Shown here one piece after another: positions 8,607-16,124 of a DNA stretch of 64,000 bases. The notes under the pieces are model-generated. The model did not search any database, was not told where the DNA came from, and saw only the letters and a list, made by a program, of their open reading frames with translations. A program made the position numbers and the translations under genes. Source of the stretch: Paenibacillus etheri (GTDB lineage Bacteria; Bacillota; Bacilli; Paenibacillales; Paenibacillaceae); NCBI RefSeq assembly GCF_001012825.1, contig NZ_LCZJ02000028.1:62296-126295 (forward strand), written 5' to 3'. Within the stretch, counting starts at the first letter, position 1. Each line of letters begins with the position of its first letter.

Positions 8607-9266
8607 ATGATTTTTAACCCGATTGTCATTGATAACTGGAGTAGAAGACCCTATTTTGAACATTATTTAAACAATGTCAGATGCACCTATAGCATGACTG
8701 TAAATATTGATATCACCCTTCTACTGTCAGAGCTTAAGCATAAGGGAATTAAGCTGTACCCAGCACTAATCCACATGATAACAACGGTAGTAAATCGCCA
8801 CAGTGAATTTCGCACATGTTTTGATTCTGAAGGCAGATTAGGTTATTGGGATAGCTTGTCACCTAGTTTTACAATTTTCCATGATGATGATAAGACTTTT
8901 TCAAGCATTTGGACTTTATACGGTGAAGAATTCAATGATTTCTACAGCCGTTATCTGGATGATATGAAAATGTACGGAAGTGTGAAACAATTTATTGCTA
9001 AAACAAATGAACCACCTAACACCTTCCCTATTTCAAGCATTCCGTGGGTCAGCTTCACGAGCTTTAACCTGAACGTGTATAACGAAGGAACCTATCTACT
9101 ACCCATCTTTACCATAGGGAAATATTTTCAGCAAGACAAAAAAATACTATTGCCATTATCAGGACAATTCCACCATGCCGTTTGCGACGGCTACCACGCT
9201 AGCTTGCTGTATAATGAACTGCAAGCACTTGCAGATACCTGTGAGGAATGGTTGCCCAACAATTAA
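8607..9266 (+). CDS. cat: Chloramphenicol O-acetyltransferase, classical CatA type
   Basis: This 219-residue enzyme has the CatA signature QFHHAVCDGYHASL (from residue 187), which carries the catalytic histidine. It also has the family landmarks RPYFEHY near the start, YPALIHMITT, FRTCF, and IPWVSFTSFNLN. Family knowledge: the trimeric cytoplasmic enzyme acetylates chloramphenicol with acetyl-CoA. The length is normal and no key residue is missing. The upstream leader peptide and RBS-sequestering hairpin indicate drug-inducible translation. No mobile element touches the gene, so it may be a resident chromosomal gene rather than a recent arrival. Confidence 0.96.
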   Translation: MIFNPIVIDNWSRRPYFEHYLNNVRCTYSMTVNIDITLLLSELKHKGIKLYPALIHMITTVVNRHSEFRTCFDSEGRLGYWDSLSPSFTIFHDDDKTFSSIWTLYGEEFNDFYSRYLDDMKMYGSVKQFIAKTNEPPNTFPISSIPWVSFTSFNLNVYNEGTYLLPIFTIGKYFQQDKKILLPLSGQFHHAVCDGYHASLLYNELQALADTCEEWLPNN

Positions 9267-9290
9267 TTACCCATGTTTTTCCGCTGTCAT

Positions 9291-9338
9291 AAAGGGTTCT
9301 ACATATTAGGTATGCCTAATACGTAGAACCCTTTCTTC
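9291..9338 (+). terminator. Hairpin terminator after cat
   Basis: AAAGGGTTCTAC and GTAGAACCCTTT close a long stem that includes TATTAGG/CCTAATA, followed by CTTC. It lies between the convergent cat and cobC genes. The U-tract is poor. Confidence 0.65.
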
Positions 9339-9353
9339 ATTATGATTTCCTCA

Positions 9354-10043
9354 TCAATCTCCCGAAATATCTGCCGACCATTGCCCATTCTGCCAGAATA
9401 ATTTGAGTACCATTGCTGTTCCCGGAGAAGGTGCAACTGCGTTGAAGAATGTGACCTCTGGAACTACCTGTGCAAGGAAATTCCGAATAACACCACCATG
9501 TGTGATTACCAATACCCGGTTTGTTATTATCTCATCCTTGTTATCGCTAATTGCAGCCTGCACCAATGTATCCTCTGCCGCTCGTCCCAGATCCGACAGG
9601 AAGCTACGCAACCTTTCGTCAAACTGCGCCCATGTCTCTCCATCCGGTGGTGTAACCGTGGAAGGATTATCAATCCAGCTTCTATACAGCGGGTTATCCT
9701 TCAACTGCTCATAAGTGCAGCCTTCCCAAGTTCCGAAATTCATTTCACGCAGGCGCGGATCGTAGATAGTTGTCTTCTCAAGCGAAGGTGAAATGTAATC
9801 CAAGGTCTCCCGACATCTACGCAAATCACTGCAAAACACACGCCAAAAATCATTCGAAACCTCAGCATGCTTATCAGTCAGCCAAGTAATTTGCTGCTGA
9901 AGTTGTGAAAGGCGCTCACTTGTGTCAGGAAGCAGCGGGATATCCGTATGTCCTAAGTATCGATGTTCAACATTCCACTGGGTCTGTCCGTGGCGGACAA
10001 GTACTAATTCTAGCTCTATAGGAGGAAACGCCATGTCTAGCAT
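9354..10043 (-). CDS. cobC: Histidine phosphatase family protein, probable alpha-ribazole phosphatase
   Basis: The histidine phosphatase signature LVLVRHGQTQWN is near the N-terminus, with CSDLRRCRET, LREMNFGTWEGCTYEQ and VITHGGVIRNFLAQ completing the fold. CobC removes the phosphate from alpha-ribazole phosphate in the nucleotide loop pathway. The assignment rests on the family plus its position directly after cbiB. The frame extends 12 codons into cbiB. The ATG at 10043 overlaps the cbiB stop as TGATG and has GGGGG just before it, so I take that as the start. Broad specificity of this family leaves the exact substrate open. Confidence 0.85.
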   Translation of the reverse strand: MLDMAFPPIELELVLVRHGQTQWNVEHRYLGHTDIPLLPDTSERLSQLQQQITWLTDKHAEVSNDFWRVFCSDLRRCRETLDYISPSLEKTTIYDPRLREMNFGTWEGCTYEQLKDNPLYRSWIDNPSTVTPPDGETWAQFDERLRSFLSDLGRAAEDTLVQAAISDNKDEIITNRVLVITHGGVIRNFLAQVVPEVTFFNAVAPSPGTAMVLKLFWQNGQWSADISGD

Positions 10044-11002
10044 CAGCCCCCGATCCATATCCATGCCACAGCTGCGCATAGACCTACAAATATTGAAGAG
10101 CAGAGCATCATCATCCGCGAGGTCTGAATAATATCGTCTGGCTTCATTGGTCGTACCGGATCACCCATATAGGCCCGGAAAGAAGCGACACCATGATATA
10201 CGTTTTCTCCTCCGAGACGGATACCAAGTGCGCCTGCAACAGCAGATTCTGGATAGCCGCTATTAGGGCTTGGATGAAGTCGCGCATCCCGCTTCACCAT
10301 TTGCAGGCATCTACGCCAATCCAGACGAAGCAGCCATGCACAAAGAGCCAAAAGCAATGCCGTAATCCGTGCCGGAATGAAGTTAGCAACATCATCGAGC
10401 CGAGCGGATGCCCAGCCTAGATCACGGTATTTATCGTTCTTATATCCGACCATGGAATCGAGCGTATTGACCGCCCGATAAGCCATAGCAAGCGGCGCGC
10501 CACCGATGAGCGCATAGAACAATGGAGAAATAATCGCATCGACGATATTCTCTGCTACAGTCTCCACCGTGCCGCGCACAATTTCCGGGGGATCTAGTGT
10601 GGTCGTATCACGCCCCACGATCATTCCCAGTGCCTTGCGAGCAGCAGGAATATCGCCTTTACAGAGTTCCACGTACACCGCCATCCCTGCATCCTTCAGC
10701 CCCTTGGAGGCAATCGTGGTCGAAATCAACCAAGCCTCGGCTATCCAGACGAGCCAAGGTGAAATATATGCTAGCAGCCATAATAGGATGGCTGTCAGTG
10801 TCCAAGCACCACCCGCCACACATAGCGGAAGTGACACCCCTGCTCTGCGCAGGCTTTGCGGGCGGTACCATAACCGACGGATCGCCCGCTCCAGAGCCGT
10901 AATTGCTTTTCCCATACCAATTACAGGATGAGGCAGGCTACGCGGATCACCTACGATCCGGTCAATCACATAAGCCGCAAGCAACACCAAAGTGATTGTC
11001 AC
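10043..11002 (-). CDS. cbiB: Adenosylcobinamide-phosphate synthase
   Basis: CbiB couples adenosylcobyric acid to aminopropanol phosphate (or threonine-derived equivalents) at the membrane. The sequence shows the family's AAYVIDRIVGDPRSLPHPV start, GMIVGRDTTTLDPPEIVRGT, VETVAENIVDAIISPLFYAL, and MVGYKNDKYRDLGWASARLD. Several membrane helices are evident and the length of about 320 residues is standard. A TTG lies two codons upstream, but GTG at 11002 has AGAGG nine bases before it and is preferred. It overlaps cobC by one base and follows cbiZ by 46 bases. Confidence 0.95.
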   Translation of the reverse strand: MTITLVLLAAYVIDRIVGDPRSLPHPVIGMGKAITALERAIRRLWYRPQSLRRAGVSLPLCVAGGAWTLTAILLWLLAYISPWLVWIAEAWLISTTIASKGLKDAGMAVYVELCKGDIPAARKALGMIVGRDTTTLDPPEIVRGTVETVAENIVDAIISPLFYALIGGAPLAMAYRAVNTLDSMVGYKNDKYRDLGWASARLDDVANFIPARITALLLALCAWLLRLDWRRCLQMVKRDARLHPSPNSGYPESAVAGALGIRLGGENVYHGVASFRAYMGDPVRPMKPDDIIQTSRMMMLCSSIFVGLCAAVAWIWIGG

Positions 11003-11048
11003 AGACAATCACCTCTGAACAATCTCCAGCATTTCCAGCTATCCATTC

Positions 11049-11831
11049 TCATTCGCTGTCCTTCCTTGCCTGTACCGACAGCAAGCTACCCGTCACAGCG
11101 CTGTATACAAGGCGGCCAATTGCTCCCCCCAGATCGGTAGCTGTTCCGGCGTAGACATGCTCTGCATTGTATCGCCCGCTTTGGCTCACAACCAGTACAA
11201 TCGCATCCGTAGTTGTTCCGGTTGCGATCAGGCCATTCTCGGGATCCATAATCCCGAGATCGGCCAGAGCAGCAGCTTTTGCTTCGACAGCTGTCTGTAC
11301 AGCGTTGACCATCGCCGCCGGTGTCAGGCGGCCATCAATACCGAGCATGATGTTAATCGTACCCGGTCGATAAACAGCCAGCACATTGCGTTCCACACCC
11401 GCGCGCGCAGCATTTCCTACGGCGGCAGTAACGCAAACAAAAATACCCGCTGAGCCAGTGTCTTCTTCAGCTACCGCTGCATGCTCAAGCGGTACAGCCG
11501 TCATCAGACCGGCACAGCCAGACAATGAATAACCCCAATCACGCAGCTTATTCTCCATATCCTGGACTGGATCACTACATTCATAATTACGGTCCACATA
11601 TAAATTGACGGCCCGCTGCAGCCGATTCATTCCTCCACCATAGAACGCACTCGATAAACCATCCGCTTCAGCTGGCAGCTCTAGCAGCAGATGGTTTCCC
11701 TTCCACTGCAAAGCAAGCCCGGGCCAGATGGCCGAACGGTACTCTTTTACGCCTCCTGCAAGGTCAAATGGAATCTTAACTTGCACCATATCTCGATCCT
11801 GCTCCTTCCACAGCTCATTACTTTTATCCAT
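11049..11831 (-). CDS. cbiZ: Adenosylcobinamide amidohydrolase (CbiZ family)
   Basis: CbiZ strips the side chain from adenosylcobinamide to give adenosylcobyric acid, which CbiB can rebuild; it is a salvage enzyme. The sequence carries SSAFYGGGMNRLQRAVNLYV, GLMTAVPLEHAAV, VTAAVGNAARAG, a PGTINIMLGIDGRL segment and the C-terminal ATGTTTDAIVLVVSQ, all typical of the family. The ATG at 11831 has only a weak ribosome site. ATG at 11789, with AAGGAG 12 bases upstream, is an alternative that shortens the N-terminus by 14 residues. Together with CbiB it implies the organism can remodel scavenged cobamides. The upstream side has been hit by an IS element. Confidence 0.93.
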   Translation of the reverse strand: MDKSNELWKEQDRDMVQVKIPFDLAGGVKEYRSAIWPGLALQWKGNHLLLELPAEADGLSSAFYGGGMNRLQRAVNLYVDRNYECSDPVQDMENKLRDWGYSLSGCAGLMTAVPLEHAAVAEEDTGSAGIFVCVTAAVGNAARAGVERNVLAVYRPGTINIMLGIDGRLTPAAMVNAVQTAVEAKAAALADLGIMDPENGLIATGTTTDAIVLVVSQSGRYNAEHVYAGTATDLGGAIGRLVYSAVTGSLLSVQARKDSE

Positions 11832-11892
11832 TCGTCCAACCAGCTTCGCAGTCGCGCCTGCTCTTCCCCAGCCGCCTCACTCAAAAACCGCC

Positions 11893-11963
11893 TATCCACT
11901 CTAACAAATGACCAAATATCTGCTCCAACAAGTGCTCGATATCCGCTCCAACAAATACTCCAA
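11893..11963. repeat. Three tandem degenerate 24-bp repeats
   Basis: Units at 11893-11916, 11917-11939 and 11940-11963 share the pattern TATCnnCTCnAACAAnT followed by a variable tail. A fourth, decayed unit starts at 11964. They lie just upstream of cbiZ, and no coding function is apparent. Confidence 0.7.
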
Positions 11964-11998
11964 TATCTACCTAAGCAGCTGTCCCTCAACCCATCTGT

Positions 11999-12009
11999 TG
12001 CACTTTGTA
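11999..12009. repeat. Left target-site duplication of the IS element
   Basis: TGCACTTTGTA occurs here and again at 13226-13236. The 11-bp size is usual for IS4-type elements. It lies four bases outside the left inverted repeat and two outside the right, so the exact junction is uncertain by a few bases. Confidence 0.65.
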
Positions 12010-13225
12010 TACGCCTGTTGATTAGCTAAAAAAAGGTAGAAAAAAGGCCGCCCATTCGTTAAAGTGTTTGTACCCCTACAAACATCCGAAACGAGGCGAC
12101 CTCATGAAAAAGTCTACTTCAATCTCGAACATTCTGCAATCGGTGATTCCCAAAGAGAAAATCCTGCTTCTTCTTCAAGAACTTGAATATGTCGATGTAG
12201 CGCGGAAATTCACTGTCTACGACCTCTTTTTGTTCTTGGCTGAAGCTTCGTTCCAGCAATGGGCTGGGTATCGGGATGGTGAAGCACGAATGGGTTTGGG
12301 TGGCCTCAGACCCGTGGACCATTCCACGCTCTCTAAAAAAGGAAGGATGTCCCTTTCGAGCTTTTTAAACAGTTGCTGCACCTCATGATACGCTGTTGTA
12401 ATCGATCTACCCGAAGACATTTAGGCATTCCCAAAGCGTTACTTCTCGTGGATTCCACCAAAATTACCGTGGGTAAAGAACGACTTCCTTGGGCTCCACT
12501 TAAAGGCGAACGAGCGGGAATCAAATTGCATGTTTCGTTGGTGGCCGATGAAGGTCGACTCCACAAAGTGATCGAAACAACAGGGAATTCCCATGATTTT
12601 AAAAGCAGTCCCGACGTGATTGACAAGCGTTTTATTGTAGTAGCTGATAGAGCATACGGCAGCCACAAGCGTTTCGATGACTATCTGGAACAGCGCCAAT
12701 CCTTTGTCATTCGACTTCGGGATAATACACACTTTCAAGATCCCTTACCCAGAGAACGATTCGAACCGTTCACAGGAACACTCGAACGCGATTTCACCTG
12801 TCAGTTAGGAAAGAATGCTCGACTTTCCAAACACCGTTTCCGCGTCGTGATTCTAAAAGATCCGCAAGGCAATCCGGTGATTCTCGCTACGAATCTGCAT
12901 TGGCATTCCGCCGAGCGGATTGCGGAAATCTACAAGAAACGTTGGCAGATTGAGGTGTTTTTCCGCTGGATTAAGCAGCATTTAAACATCCCTACCTTAT
13001 TTGGGACGACGCCAAATGCTGTGTATGGACAGTTGTACACCGCCTTGCTTCTTTATGTGTTACTGAAGTTCCTGTTTGACGAAGGAAATGCAGTAGTGCA
13101 TTGGAGCGCAAAATTGACGTTTACTGATTTTGATCGCTTATTTACGTTGCGACGTTTACCCGTGGAGTGGGATGCCTTTTTGCTTAACGATCTTACGTTT
13201 CCATAATTTAGCTAATCAACAGGCC
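12010..13225 (+). mobile_element. IS4-family insertion sequence, about 1.2 kb
   Basis: Terminal inverted repeats are perfect over 18 bp: GCCTGTTGATTAGCTAAA at 12013-12030 and its complement at 13207-13224. They enclose one DDE transposase frame, interrupted by a frameshift. Flanking 11-bp direct repeats (TGCACTTTGTA) indicate a transposition event whose target duplication is still intact, so the insertion is not very old. It sits between cobD and cbiZ. Confidence 0.9.
12104..13206 (+). pseudogene. IS4-family DDE transposase, split by a -1 frameshift
   Basis: The N-terminal part (12104-12388) begins MKKSTSISNILQSVIPKEK after a GAGG ribosome site. It runs to LRPVDHSTLSKKG and then leaves frame. 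The continuation, in the -1 frame from about 12337 to 13206, reads KDVPFELFKQLLHLMIRC and carries the catalytic core. The core has the first Asp in LLLVDSTKITV, the second in FIVVADRAYGSHKRF, and the IS4 YREK signature in YKKRWQIEVFFRWIKQ. The joined protein would have about 367 residues, a normal length. The shift lies at a run of six A followed by GGAAGGA. It could be a one-base deletion (a dead gene) or slippage; I favour deletion because the upstream codon does not re-pair after a -1 slip. Confidence 0.8.
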
Positions 13226-13236
13226 TGCACTTTGTA
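13226..13236. repeat. Right target-site duplication of the IS element
   Basis: TGCACTTTGTA matches the copy at 11999-12009. Confidence 0.65.
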
Positions 13237-13519
13237 CAATAGATTCAGCTAGATACACTGGCAAAAGCTATTCTGTTGTATTTCCTGCAATAGAATGTCA
13301 CGTAAAGACCTATTTCGCATCAATTTCCAAACTTCTATTGTACAAAGTGCTATAGAATCAAATTCCTGCGCCTGAAAGTCGCATTCTGTTGTACAAACTA
13401 CAACAGAATGTACATTGGAGAGTATTCATCAGATAACTCTTAATCAAACTTTCCCATAACCTTGAGGATGCAAGCCGAAGCCCGCAATCCGCCCGCAAAT
13501 CCGAGCACACTACGCTGCT

Positions 13520-13727
13520 TGAGTCACTTAGACAGTAAAAATCCCTGCCTTCTACGCAACATGAGCAACTTAGGCAGTAGACTCCCTGCCTTGCGCTACC
13601 TGAGTCACTTAGGCAGTAGACTCCCTGCCTTCTACGCAACATGGGCCACTTAGACATTAGACTCCCTGCCTTGCGCTGCTTGAGTCACTTAGGCACCAAA
13701 TTCTCATCCTCAAGCGCTACAAAGGTC
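13520..13727. repeat. Tandem array of about five 39-42-bp hairpin units
   Basis: Units start at 13520, 13562, 13601, 13642 and 13681. Each begins TGAGTCACTTAGGCAGTAGA or a close variant and continues with CTCCCTGCCT, so AGGCAG and CTGCCT form a small stem in most units. The tails alternate between TTCTACGCAACA (units 1 and 3) and TTGCGCTACC or a close variant (units 2 and 4), giving an 80-bp higher-order period. The last unit is degenerate and abuts the cobD stop. There is no spacer structure of a CRISPR array. Confidence 0.85.
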
Positions 13728-14814
13728 ACTTACCCGCCAGAATTTCACCCATCTGCTTCAGGAGCCGGAGATTATCCTCATGTCCCTTAACGGCTACTCG
13801 GATATGCTCGCCTCCCAGACCGGGGTACATGGCGCAGCTGCGCACCAGAATGCCTACGCGACCTAATCGGCTCTGCATCTCAGCCGCACTCCACGGCGAG
13901 GGTAACCCACAGAGCAGAAAGTTCGCTTCGCCCGGCTGCACATCGCAGCCTAGCTGCAAAAGGCCTTGCCGCAGCAGCTCCCGTTCCGTGGCGATCAGCT
14001 CACGTGTGCGCCGTTCATACTCGCGCCCGCTCTCCAAGCAGGCTTCCCCTGCCAAAAGCGCCAAGCCGTTCACGCTCCAGGTGACCTGCTTTCCGGTCAT
14101 CGCCTTTGCCAGCTCTGGATGTGAAATTGCAAACCCGAGGCGCAGTCCGGGTATCGCATAAAATTTCGTCATCGATCGCACCAGTATTGTATGCGGAAAC
14201 TGATCCAGCTCCGGCAGCAGCGTATTCCGTTCAGCTTCTGGAATAAAATCAATAAAAGCTTCATCCACAGCCAAATAAGCTCCGCAGCTCTCAGCCTTCT
14301 GCGCTAACCAGCGTAGTTCATCCACAGCATACTGAACGCCATTAGGATTGTTCGGCTGTCCAAGGAGCATTAGCTCAACCTTCTCCAGCAGCCCGGCAAT
14401 CTCGTCGATCCCAGCTCGAAAGTGCTGTTCCCTTGTCCCCTGAACAGATAATACATCTGCGCCGAATTGCACAGAAAGCTGGCGATACTCGGAGAAACAA
14501 GGTTCTACAATGCCAACCTTTTTCGGAGAGATCGCAAGCAGCAACAATGCCATAGATTCTGCCGCTCCGTTACCTACTGTCAACCAACTACTTTCTACGC
14601 CAAGGTTCTCTGATAGCAGGCTTTTGAAGCGTCGATGTCCAGGGTCCGGGTAGGCAACCACCGTAGACAATGCTGATCTAAGTAATTCCAAAACGGCTGG
14701 CGGAGGCCCGAGTGGATTAATGTTGGCACTGAAATCGAGAAATGTGCCACCAGCTTCCTCATAAAGTTCTGCAGCCGTTAGCAAATCACCACCGTGGCCG
14801 TATTTTTCAAGCAT
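13726..14814 (-). CDS. cobD: Threonine-phosphate decarboxylase (histidinol-phosphate aminotransferase fold)
   Basis: CobD makes aminopropanol phosphate for CbiB from threonine phosphate. The 362-residue protein opens with LEKYGHGGDLLTAAELYE, continues with FLDFSANINPLGPPP and AYPDPGHRRFKSLLSE, and has LLGQPNNPNG, VDEAFIDFIPEAE and the PLP lysine in RSMTKFYAIPGLRLGF. The YGHGG and SANINPLG segments separate CobD from HisC. The ATG at 14814 has GGGAG seven bases upstream. The frame is open to a GTG at 14934 with an excellent AAGGAGG, which would add a 40-residue hydrophilic tail of unknown role. Its partners cbiZ, cbiB and cobC are now separated from it by repeats and an IS. Confidence 0.92.
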   Translation of the reverse strand: MLEKYGHGGDLLTAAELYEEAGGTFLDFSANINPLGPPPAVLELLRSALSTVVAYPDPGHRRFKSLLSENLGVESSWLTVGNGAAESMALLLLAISPKKVGIVEPCFSEYRQLSVQFGADVLSVQGTREQHFRAGIDEIAGLLEKVELMLLGQPNNPNGVQYAVDELRWLAQKAESCGAYLAVDEAFIDFIPEAERNTLLPELDQFPHTILVRSMTKFYAIPGLRLGFAISHPELAKAMTGKQVTWSVNGLALLAGEACLESGREYERRTRELIATERELLRQGLLQLGCDVQPGEANFLLCGLPSPWSAAEMQSRLGRVGILVRSCAMYPGLGGEHIRVAVKGHEDNLRLLKQMGEILAGK

Positions 14815-15039
14815 ATTTACACTCCCTCTATCAACTTTCTCCTGCTCAATATGTATGTCTTTGCCACCATTATTGCGTCTTTGCCGGAAATACGTCAATG
14901 CTTCCCCAGAGGAATCACCCGAATAACCAGTCACCTTTAACCCTCCTTCTGATCTACGAAGCTATCTCTTTTGTTAAAAAACTGCTTTTGGTTTAAAATG
15001 AGAACTGTAATCAATTTTGCTGCAACGGAGGAATTCACT

Positions 15040-16041
15040 ATGATTTTTATTGGTAACACAGGGATTACTGACGCTTCCATCAATTTGGCGATTGAGGAAT
15101 ATGCGCTGAAACATTTGCCGATGGACGAGAGTTACCTGCTTTTTTATATTAACAGCCCATCTATCATCATCGGTAAACACCAAAATACGATTGAAGAAAT
15201 CAATCAAGAATATGTTAAAGAGAATGATATTAAGGTTGTACGTCGTTTATCCGGCGGTGGAGCTGTCTATCACGATCTCGGAAATTTGAACTTCAGCTTC
15301 ATTACCAAGGACGACGGCCAATCCTTCCATAACTTCCTAAAATTCACCCAACCCGTGATCGACTACTTACAAAGTATGGGTGTTAACGCAGAGCTTAGCG
15401 GTCGTAATGATCTTCAAGTCGGTGAACAAAAAATTTCCGGCAACGCTCAATTCTCCACACGTGGACGTATGTTCAGCCATGGCACACTGATGTTCGATCT
15501 CAATTTGGACAATGTACAAGCCTCACTGAAAGTAAATCCAGAGAAATTCAAATCCAAAAGCACCAAATCCGTACGTAGTCGCGTAGCGAACATCAAAGAG
15601 CTGCTAGGAACAGACATGACCATTGAAGAGTTCCGCTCCGGCTTGCTGCGTTCGATCTTTGGCATGGAGCCATCCGAGGTCCCTCAGTACAAGCTTCAAG
15701 AAGCAGACTGGGTCAAAATCCACGAAATTTCCAAAGAACACTACCAGAACTGGGACTGGAACTACGGTCTATCACCAAAAAGCAATGTCAAACACACACG
15801 CAAATTCCCTGCTGGTATCATTGATATTCGTATGGATATTGAGGATTCCCTCATTAAGGACATCAAAATCTATGGTGACTTCTTTGGGGTTGGTGACGTA
15901 GTAGATGTTGAAAATGCACTTCGTGGCAAACGTTATAATGAGGCAGAGGTTAGAGAAGCATTAGCTGATCTGGATTTGAAGCATTATTTCGGACGTATTG
16001 AGCCAGAGGACTTTATCGGACTGGTTTTCTTAGAAGAATAA
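15040..16041 (+). CDS. lplJ: Lipoate--protein ligase
   Basis: The enzyme activates free lipoate with ATP and attaches it to lipoyl domains of 2-oxoacid dehydrogenases and GcvH. The 333-residue protein matches the Bacillus LplJ type. It has a biotin/lipoate ligase core with SPSIIIGKHQNTIEEIN, VRRLSGGGAVYHDLGNLNFS (the lipoate pocket) and LSGRNDLQVGEQKISGNAQ, and a C-terminal accessory domain from about residue 250 (KFPAGIIDIRMDIEDS). The frame starts earlier, but ATG at 15040 has GGAGG eight bases upstream and fits the family start. It is divergent from cobD and forms a single-gene unit ended by a terminator. Confidence 0.94.
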   Translation: MIFIGNTGITDASINLAIEEYALKHLPMDESYLLFYINSPSIIIGKHQNTIEEINQEYVKENDIKVVRRLSGGGAVYHDLGNLNFSFITKDDGQSFHNFLKFTQPVIDYLQSMGVNAELSGRNDLQVGEQKISGNAQFSTRGRMFSHGTLMFDLNLDNVQASLKVNPEKFKSKSTKSVRSRVANIKELLGTDMTIEEFRSGLLRSIFGMEPSEVPQYKLQEADWVKIHEISKEHYQNWDWNYGLSPKSNVKHTRKFPAGIIDIRMDIEDSLIKDIKIYGDFFGVGDVVDVENALRGKRYNEAEVREALADLDLKHYFGRIEPEDFIGLVFLEE

Positions 16042-16053
16042 TATTTTAAAATA

Positions 16054-16106
16054 AAGGGGCTTGCTTATCCTATGCGCAATTTGCGTAAAGAATAGACAAG
16101 CCCCTC
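16054..16106. terminator. Terminator between lplJ and the YdjM-like gene
   Basis: AGGGGCTTG and CAAGCCCCT form the base of a long imperfect stem. T-rich tracts flank both sides (CTTTCAT on plus, TTTATTTT on minus), so it can serve both convergent genes. Confidence 0.7.
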
Positions 16107-16124
16107 TTTCATATTCACTTTAGT

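Larger units (their letters stand above)
11994..13412. repeat. Imperfect palindromic repeats of the CTGTTGTAnnnTACAACAG type, interrupted by the IS
   Basis: Four hairpin-like units occur: one rebuilt across the IS (CTGTTGCACTTTGTA at 11995-12009, continued by CAATAGATTC at 13237), then units starting near 13271, 13333 and 13383. The last is the best palindrome, with ATTCTGTTGTA paired to TACAACAGAAT. Spacing is 50-62 bases. The IS inserted into the first unit. Confidence 0.65.

Noticed and set aside
11747-11989. 80-codon minus-strand frame upstream of cbiZ
   Set aside because: It overlaps the start of cbiZ, spans the 24-bp repeats and resembles no known protein.
13358-13657. Minus-strand frame of 99 codons with repeated RQGVYCLS-like words
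   Set aside because: It is only a translation of the tandem hairpin repeats, has no ribosome site and starts in repeat sequence.
13520-13727. Possible CRISPR array
   Set aside because: The units are contiguous, vary in sequence and have no unique spacers; no cas genes are near.
14815-15039. Cobalamin riboswitch between cobD and lplJ
   Set aside because: No conserved B12-box-like sequence or extended structure was visible on the minus strand.
14971-15039. Longer N-terminus for the lipoate ligase
   Set aside because: The 23 extra codons lack a ribosome site and family similarity; GGAGG precedes the ATG at 15040.
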